A stretch of 5,097 bases of DNA from the NCBI GenBank assembly GCA_035688135.1, contig DASSNG010000045.1, positions 1 through 5,097 of the forward strand, read 5' to 3'. Position numbers and translations under genes: made by a program. The stretch is from JAIFWC01 sp035688135. Lineage in GTDB: Bacteria > Patescibacteriota > Saccharimonadia > Saccharimonadales > UBA10212. Each line of letters opens with the position of its first letter. Position 1 is the stretch's first letter. Below, piece after piece: positions 1 through 5,097 of the stretch. The notes beneath the pieces were generated by a model, which worked only from the letters and a program-made list of their open reading frames with translations, made no database searches and had not been told where the DNA came from.

Positions 1-585
<585 letters not shown>

Positions 586-586
586 A

Positions 587-2554
587 TTAAACGTCCAGGT
601 CCTTTACGAATTTTGCTCGGCTTTGGATAAAGTTCTTGCGCATTTCTACCTCTGTTCCCATCAGTTTACTGAAGATGGCGTCGGCCTTTTCGGCGTCCTC
701 TACCCGCACCTGCACCAGCACCCGGTTGGCCGGGTCCATAGTGGTCTCCCATAATTGTTCAGCGTCCATTTCGCCCAGGCCCTTGTAGCGCTGAATGGAT
801 ACGCCGGCCTGTTTGGTCCGGTCATCGTTGGGGTCCACTTTGACGCCTTTGGCCTTGCGCTCCTCTATCAGCTTATCCAGTATCTGATCGCGCTCCTCAT
901 CGGTATAGGCGTAATGTTTCTTCTTGCCGGCGCTGATAGCGAACAGTGGCGGCTGGGCGGCGTAGATGTGGCCGCCTTCCAGAATCGGCCGCAGGTGGCG
1001 GAAGAACAGCGTCATCAGCAGGGTGCGGATGTGGCTGCCGTCCACGTCGGCGTCGGTCATTATAACGATGCGCTCATAACGCAGGCCCTCCAGAGTGAAC
1101 TGTTCGTCTATGCCGACGCCCAAAGCTTTTATAAGGTTAAGTATCTCCTGGTTGGCCAGCATCTTGTCCAGCCGGGCTCGCTCCACGTTCAGCACCTTGC
1201 CGCGCAGCGGCAGGATAGCCTGGTAGTAGCTGTTGCGCCCGTCTTTGGCGCTGCCGCCGGCGGATTGCCCCTCTACGATGAACAGCTCGGCCTGGCTGCG
1301 GTCCTTGGTTGCGCAGTCCGCCAGTTTCCCGGGCAGGCTGGCGCCGTCTAAAGCGCCTTTCCGGATGATATTGTCGCGGGCGGCGCGGGCGGCCTTGCGG
1401 GCGCGGGCGGCCAGCAGGCCTTTGTTCACTATCTTGCGGGCGATAGCTGGGTGTTCTTCGAAATAGTAAGAGAGGTATTCGTTCATCACCTGCTCCACGT
1501 AACCGCGGACCTCGGGGTTGCCAAGCTTGTTCTTGGTCTGGCCCTCGAACTGCGGGTCGGGAATCTTTACCAGCACCACGGCCGTCAGCCCTTCACGGAC
1601 GTCTTCGCCGGTCAGGTTCTCTTCTTTTTCTTTAAGCAGGCCGTTCTTGCGGGCATAGTCGTTGATAACACGCGTTATGGCCGTCCTGAAGCCCGTCAGA
1701 TGGCTTCCGCCGTCCATATTGTAAACATTGTTGGCGAAGGCCATCACGGTCTCCGAGAACGCGTCTGTGTACTGCAAGGCGATTTCCACCACGCCGTCTT
1801 CCACCTGCTTTTCAACGTAGAAGATGTCTTCGTCCACCGGCTCCTTGCCGGCGTTCAGGTGCCGTACATAGCTTTCTATACCGCCTTCGAAATAAAAAGC
1901 ATAGGATTCCCCGGTCCGTTCATCAACAACGCTGGCTTTGACACCTTTTGTGAGATAAGCCTGGTGTCTTAGATAGTCTACGACCCATTTATAATCCATT
2001 TCCGTGACGCTGAAGATGGTCTCATCGGGCCAGAAAGTAATCGTGGTACCGGTGTCGGCGGTGGCTTCGCCCTTCTCTACCTTGCCCTTGGGGGCGCCGC
2101 GTTCATACTCCTGGCGCCACACATAACCATCGCGCCGGACTTCGGCCACCAGTTTGGTTGATAAGGCGTTGACCACGGACGAGCCTACTCCGTGCAATCC
2201 GGAGCTTACTTTATAGCCGCCGCTGCCGAACTTACCGCCGGCATGAAGTACAGTTAGCACTGTCTCTAGCGTACTTTTTTTGGTCTTGGGGTGGATGGCT
2301 ACAGGTATACCCCGGCCGTTATCGAATACGGTGACGCTGCCATCTTCGTGCAGCGTGATGGCGACTTCGTTGGCGTGGCCGGCGATTACCTCGTCGATGC
2401 CGTTGTCGGCGATTTCTTTGACCATATGGTGCAGGCCTTCGTAGCCGGTTGAGCCGATGTACATACCCGGGCGCTTGCGCACCGGTTCCAGGCCTTCCAG
2501 AACCTGGATCTGGCTGGCGTCGTAATCACTCTTGCTGCTCTTTGCTGCGCTCAA
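587..2554 (-). CDS. gyrB: DNA gyrase subunit B, complete, TTG start
   Basis: GyrB is the ATPase subunit that drives strand passage by gyrase. The 655-residue length matches the short GyrB class without the large enterobacterial insert. Domains in order: a GHKL ATPase with Glu47 (general base) and Asn51 (Mg) in EIADN, DNGRGIP (78-84), LHAGGKFG (103-110) and the ATP-lid GLHGVGSSVVNALS (119-132); a transducer domain with the QTKNKLGN loop (339-346); a TOPRIM domain with EGQSAGGSAK (428-437; catalytic Glu428) and TDADVDGSH (500-508; metal-binding Asp501, 503 and 505); then the conserved C-terminal RYKGLGEM (589-596) and DPANR (607-611). Arg147 (WRQ) matches E. coli Arg136, the coumarin-contact residue. 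One oddity is Gln430 where E. coli has Asp426. The start is TTG at 2554-2552: an in-frame TAA at 2584-2582 and no intervening ATG or GTG leave no better choice, and the next Met (31) falls inside the conserved domain. ParE is the alternative, but the adjoining gyrA and this length favour GyrB. Confidence 0.97.
   Translation of the reverse strand: MSAAKSSKSDYDASQIQVLEGLEPVRKRPGMYIGSTGYEGLHHMVKEIADNGIDEVIAGHANEVAITLHEDGSVTVFDNGRGIPVAIHPKTKKSTLETVLTVLHAGGKFGSGGYKVSSGLHGVGSSVVNALSTKLVAEVRRDGYVWRQEYERGAPKGKVEKGEATADTGTTITFWPDETIFSVTEMDYKWVVDYLRHQAYLTKGVKASVVDERTGESYAFYFEGGIESYVRHLNAGKEPVDEDIFYVEKQVEDGVVEIALQYTDAFSETVMAFANNVYNMDGGSHLTGFRTAITRVINDYARKNGLLKEKEENLTGEDVREGLTAVVLVKIPDPQFEGQTKNKLGNPEVRGYVEQVMNEYLSYYFEEHPAIARKIVNKGLLAARARKAARAARDNIIRKGALDGASLPGKLADCATKDRSQAELFIVEGQSAGGSAKDGRNSYYQAILPLRGKVLNVERARLDKMLANQEILNLIKALGVGIDEQFTLEGLRYERIVIMTDADVDGSHIRTLLMTLFFRHLRPILEGGHIYAAQPPLFAISAGKKKHYAYTDEERDQILDKLIEERKAKGVKVDPNDDRTKQAGVSIQRYKGLGEMDAEQLWETTMDPANRVLVQVRVEDAEKADAIFSKLMGTEVEMRKNFIQSRAKFVKDLDV
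594..605 (-). promoter_or_regulatory. Weak candidate ribosome binding site for gyrA, inside the end of gyrB
   Basis: Two purine-rich stretches precede the gyrA ATG: AAAGGA at 605-600 (14 nt away, rather far) and GGA at 596-594 (8 nt away). Neither is strong. Both lie within the last codons of gyrB, whose TAA ends one base before the ATG, so reinitiation by ribosomes finishing gyrB is the likeliest way gyrA is translated. This is an inference from spacing only. Confidence 0.4.
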
Positions 2555-2564
2555 AACTAATAAA

Positions 2565-2570
2565 CCCTCT
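2565..2570 (-). promoter_or_regulatory. Ribosome binding site supporting the gyrB TTG start
   Basis: AGAGGG on the minus strand ends 10 nt before the TTG at 2554-2552. It contains GAGG, a partial match to the Shine-Dalgarno consensus, at a plausible though slightly long spacing. It supports the TTG codon as the true start. Part of it lies in the 10-bp palindrome at 2568-2577. Confidence 0.6.
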
Positions 2571-2577
2571 CTAGAGA
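2568..2577. repeat. 10-bp perfect palindrome TCTCTAGAGA in the gyrB leader
   Basis: TCTCTAGAGA reads the same on both strands and overlaps the start of the gyrB ribosome site, about 20-30 nt downstream of the predicted transcription start. With no loop it is a poor RNA hairpin, so if it matters it is more likely a protein-binding site or chance. A 10-bp palindrome has a low but real chance of arising randomly. Confidence 0.35.
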
Positions 2578-2604
2578 TTTTTTATCTGTTACCACTCTGT
2601 TAAT

Positions 2605-2633
2605 AGTATACCTGAACAACCGCTTTAAAACAA
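2605..2633 (-). promoter_or_regulatory. Sigma70-type promoter of the gyrB-gyrA operon
   Basis: On the minus strand, a -35 box TTGTTT (2633-2628; 4 of 6 to TTGACA) is followed by exactly 17 bp and a -10 box TATACT (2610-2605; 5 of 6 to TATAAT). The predicted start is an A near 2598, giving a leader of about 44 nt before the TTG of gyrB. The boxes sit in AT-rich DNA, with A-rich tracts upstream (a run of seven A on the minus strand at 2664-2658) that could act like an UP element. No other promoter of this quality was seen in the gap. The motif match and position are seen; the activity is inferred. Confidence 0.7.
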
Positions 2634-2681
2634 CCTTTTTCAGCTTACAAATTCGTTGTTTTTTTATATTGATTCAAGGTG

Positions 2682-2698
2682 TTTATGTGTGACATAAA
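2682..2698. repeat. Inverted repeat TTTATGT-GTG-ACATAAA between the ATPase gene and gyrB
   Basis: Two perfect 7-bp arms are separated by 3 bp. It lies 20 bp past the ATPase stop codon and about 50 bp upstream of the gyrB -35 box. The arms are AT-rich and no U-run follows in the minus-strand transcript, so it is not a classical intrinsic terminator. It could be an operator for a dimeric regulator or a weak 3'-end hairpin for the upstream transcript. No known regulator motif was recognised with confidence. Confidence 0.5.
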
Positions 2699-2717
2699 GC
2701 GCCGCCTATGAAGCCGG

Positions 2718-5097
2718 CTAGCTATCGTAGGTAAGGTTGCCGTCTTTGTCGATATGGACCACCTGGGTCTGGTGCTTGGACGGGTCCACGTTCCGGTCGA
2801 TTACGAACTCTCCCTCCCCGGCTTTCTTGGCTTGGTCAGCCGACTCGTGGCTGATCTGGGCTTCCGGACGGGGCCCGGGCGGCGGCGCCGGCTTTACGGC
2901 TTTCGCGGGAGCGGGATGAGGCGCTTCTGTCTTCTTAGGCTGGGGCGTTAATGGTGTAGGAGCTACAACGCTCTGCTTACGTTTAGCCAGCCACTCGTCC
3001 AGGAAGCTGGAGCCGGAAGAAGCCGGCTTGGGCAGCGGCGGAGCCGAGCCGGTCATAGGGCGCGATGGCGGCAGGCTGGAGCCTCCAAAGCCGGCCGGGG
3101 CCGGCGGCAAGCTGCCGAACGGACTTGGCGGCGGGCCGAAAGCGGCAGCCGGCCGCGCCGGCGCCTTGGTTTCCAGCCGCCTGAAGATTTCCGCTTCCAC
3201 CTGGGCCTTGGGACGGCCGTACTTAGCCGCGGACAGCTGTTTGAGGGCCTCTGCCAGCTTTTCATTAGGATTACCAAGAGGCGGCAGTATGGCCATCGAG
3301 AACGGCTGTACGGGCACGCCGCCTATCATCATCCGTACGGCGGTGTTGTAGTTGGGCAGGAACTGCAGGTCGTCCAGATCGAATACCGGCGCAAACTGCT
3401 TGGCCAGGAACTCGGCGTCGGTAGTCCCTACGCGGAAAGCGATAACCGAACCGACATTGCCGAACACGGCGTCCCGGATCTCGTCTGAGAGCTGGGTGGT
3501 GAACTGGTTGGCCACTATCAGGTTCAGGCGGTATTTACGGGCCTGGCTGAGGATGTCGGCGAAGGAATCCGTAGAGAAGTTCTGGAACTCGTCCACGTAC
3601 AGGCAGAAGTCCCGCCGCTGGTCCTCGGGCATATTGGCCCGGCTCATGGCCGCGGCTTCGAACTTCATGACGAAAATCATGCCCAGCAGCTTGGAGTTCA
3701 GGTCGCCCAGGCGGCCGCGGGACAGGTTGACCAGCAGAATCTTGCCTTCGTCCATGATGTCGCGCAGGTTGAACGAGCTCTTGGTCTGGCCGATGATGTT
3801 GCGCATCATCTCGTTGGACAGGAAGGCGCCGAATTTGGAAACGAACCAGCTGGTGACTTCACCGAACTCGTTGGACCGCTGGCTGGCCGGCATCTCCTTG
3901 CGCCAGAACTCCAGCACGTTCTGGTCGGTGACGTGCTTGAGCTTCTGCTCCACGAACTGCGGGTCGCGGAACAGTTTGGGGATATCTATGAACGTGCCGC
4001 CTTCCGGGTCGGCCATGATGGCCAGGGCGGCGTTTCGGAACAGGTGTTCATAACGGGGGCCGATGATACCGGTGTGGCCGGGGTCGTACAGCTTATAAAG
4101 CATGTTTATGGCTTCCTGGATAAGGAAGTCTTTCTGGTCCTCGCTGTGGAATTCGAACATGTTCAGCCCCAGGGGGAATTCCATATCACCCGGGCTGAAG
4201 TAGATGACGTCTTCGGTGCGCTCCTTGGGGACCATGGCCAGCAGTTTTTCGGCGGTGTCGCCGTGCGGGTCCACGAAAGCGAAGCCCTTGCCCTCCAGCA
4301 TGTCCTGGAGCGCCAGGTTCTCCAGGAAAGTGGACTTACCGGTACCGGTCTGCCCTACCAGGTACATATGCCGGCGGCGGTCGTTATCGTCTAAGCGTAT
4401 CTCTTTTTTAGCGCCCCGGAACAGGTTGTAACCCAGCAGCAGGCCGTGTTCCGGCACGTTGCGGGGGCCGTCCACCTGCTTGCTGGCCTGGCGCTCCAGC
4501 TGGCTGGTGGGGATATTCTTTTGGTCCGGGAAGTGGAACAGTGTGGCCAGCTCGGTGGCGTTCAGCACGTTCTTGGTCTTGTCCTGCGGGAAGAAACGCA
4601 GGATATAAGCGGTTATAAAACTGTCGATGTCGCGGGCCGGGACGAACTTGAAGCCGTTGCGGCCGGGCGCGTCATATAAGGAAAAGGTGGCTATCAGGTT
4701 GTTAAGGATGGTCCTGGCCCGATGGCTGATGTTGCTGCTGGCCACCACCCGTATCATCACTTCGAAGCCCGGCTGCTTGGTCTTTGACTCTATGGCTTCT
4801 ATGGCGGCTTGGTCCAGCCCGGTCAGCTCTTTTGGCTCATCTTTCTTGCCCTCGCCGGCTTCGGGCGGCTTGACTATGGCGGTGAACATCTCGCCTATCA
4901 GGGCCAGCGCCCCTTCTACACCCTTGCCGCTCTTCTTCTTGCCGCGCTTGTTGTCAGCCTCCCCTTTGCTGGCCTTGGTCCAGGCGGGGTCGGCCGGCCG
5001 CAGCAGTATCTGGACGCCGGCGCCGTCCTCTTTGGTTAGCGCCGAAAGAGCGTTTAAGAGCGGCTGCATGGTATCGCGCTTTATCTCTTCGTAGGTG
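2718..5097 (-). CDS. VirD4/TraG/HerA-like type IV secretion-family ATPase, 3' part (gene runs off the right edge)
   Basis: This is a P-loop ATPase of the kind annotated as a type IV secretion or conjugative DNA-transfer family protein, which couples ATP hydrolysis to moving DNA or protein. The frame stays open to the window edge (TYEEIKRDT precedes Met at 5069-5067), so that Met is probably internal and the true N-terminus, possibly with membrane segments, is outside. Numbering from it: an N-terminal non-catalytic region with a lysine-rich linker (about 31-50) and the segment FEVMIRVVASSNISHRARTI (102-121); Walker A GQTGTGKS (239-246, Lys245); FVDPHGD (265-271); Walker B FCLYVDEF (488-495, Asp493 and Glu494); ARKYRLNLIVANQF (510-523) with a motif-III-like Gln522; and FRVGTTDAEFLAKQF (545-559). 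A proline-rich tail of about 100 residues (636-735) encloses FLDEWLAKRKQS (689-700) and ends in an acidic segment. No relaxase or VirB genes are visible. It stops with TAG at 2720-2718. The ATPase family is secure; the transported substrate is unknown. Confidence 0.85.
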   Translation of the reverse strand, partial: TYEEIKRDTMQPLLNALSALTKEDGAGVQILLRPADPAWTKASKGEADNKRGKKKSGKGVEGALALIGEMFTAIVKPPEAGEGKKDEPKELTGLDQAAIEAIESKTKQPGFEVMIRVVASSNISHRARTILNNLIATFSLYDAPGRNGFKFVPARDIDSFITAYILRFFPQDKTKNVLNATELATLFHFPDQKNIPTSQLERQASKQVDGPRNVPEHGLLLGYNLFRGAKKEIRLDDNDRRRHMYLVGQTGTGKSTFLENLALQDMLEGKGFAFVDPHGDTAEKLLAMVPKERTEDVIYFSPGDMEFPLGLNMFEFHSEDQKDFLIQEAINMLYKLYDPGHTGIIGPRYEHLFRNAALAIMADPEGGTFIDIPKLFRDPQFVEQKLKHVTDQNVLEFWRKEMPASQRSNEFGEVTSWFVSKFGAFLSNEMMRNIIGQTKSSFNLRDIMDEGKILLVNLSRGRLGDLNSKLLGMIFVMKFEAAAMSRANMPEDQRRDFCLYVDEFQNFSTDSFADILSQARKYRLNLIVANQFTTQLSDEIRDAVFGNVGSVIAFRVGTTDAEFLAKQFAPVFDLDDLQFLPNYNTAVRMMIGGVPVQPFSMAILPPLGNPNEKLAEALKQLSAAKYGRPKAQVEAEIFRRLETKAPARPAAAFGPPPSPFGSLPPAPAGFGGSSLPPSRPMTGSAPPLPKPASSGSSFLDEWLAKRKQSVVAPTPLTPQPKKTEAPHPAPAKAVKPAPPPGPRPEAQISHESADQAKKAGEGEFVIDRNVDPSKHQTQVVHIDKDGNLTYDS

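Noticed and set aside
755..1351. 198-codon plus-strand open frame opposite gyrB
   Set aside because: It lies fully antisense to the conserved TOPRIM region of gyrB. Its translation has no recognisable domain, and long antisense frames are expected opposite GC-rich coding DNA.
1451..1972. 173-codon plus-strand open frame opposite gyrB
   Set aside because: It is antisense to the GyrB transducer region, with no recognisable domain and no independent promoter or ribosome site that I could see.
2669..2677. Near-palindrome TTGATTCAA, reminiscent of half of an FNR-type site
   Set aside because: It is too short and lacks the spacing of a real FNR/CRP box; probably chance in AT-rich DNA.
2698..2720. 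Possible terminator hairpin GCCG...CGGC just after the ATPase stop
   Set aside because: The stem is only 4 bp with a 10-nt loop and no U-run follows, so it is too weak to call.
3028..3351. 107-codon plus-strand and 74-codon minus-strand frames over the proline-rich tail
   Set aside because: Both are by-products of the GC-rich Pro/Ala/Gly codons of the ATPase tail; the Gly- and Arg-rich translations show no domain.
3352..4053. 233-codon plus-strand open frame opposite the ATPase gene
   Set aside because: It overlaps the conserved ATPase core on the other strand. Its low-complexity Ser/Arg-rich translation is typical of a shadow frame.
5067..5069. ATG at 5069-5067 as the start of the ATPase gene
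   Set aside because: The frame continues open to the window edge with protein-like sequence (TYEEIKRDT) and no clear ribosome site precedes this ATG. The gene is better treated as partial.

Overview
The window is a compact, single-strand stretch of a bacterial chromosome, with every supported gene on the minus strand. Read in the direction of transcription (right to left), it holds three things. First comes the 3' part of a large VirD4/TraG/HerA-like ATPase gene, which is cut by the right edge. Next is an AT-rich intergenic region of about 163 bp carrying a strong-looking promoter. Last is a gyrB-gyrA operon, with gyrB complete and gyrA cut by the left edge after 195 codons.

Organism: the coding DNA is GC-rich and the intergenic DNA is clearly AT-rich. 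GyrB is the short form of about 655 residues, without the large insert of enterobacterial GyrB. The ATPase resembles the chromosomal 'type IV secretion / DNA-transfer family' ATPases common in Candidate Phyla Radiation (Patescibacteria) genomes, including Saccharibacteria. A CPR or Saccharibacteria-like origin is therefore my best guess, but it rests on remembered resemblance and not on a search. Stops used are TAA and TAG, and glycines are encoded by GGN, so nothing suggests the UGA-glycine code of some CPR lineages.

Layout: positions 1-585 hold the GyrA N-terminal part, including the catalytic tyrosine and the quinolone-resistance-determining region. Positions 587-2554 hold GyrB, whose start is a TTG codon because an in-frame stop lies just upstream and no ATG lies between. 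Positions 2555-2717 hold the gyrBA promoter (TTGTTT, 17 bp, TATACT), a short leader with a purine-rich ribosome site inside a 10-bp palindrome, and a separate 7-3-7 inverted repeat. Positions 2718-5097 hold the ATPase, with Walker A and B motifs and a long proline-rich C-terminal tail.

GyrB and GyrA form the A2B2 DNA gyrase that supercoils DNA; the 1-nt gap between the genes implies co-transcription and probably translational coupling. The ATPase has no evident functional link to gyrase and is probably just an upstream neighbour, although no convincing terminator separates them. The window is largely ordinary housekeeping sequence. I see no mobile element, CRISPR array, RNA gene or new multi-gene system.
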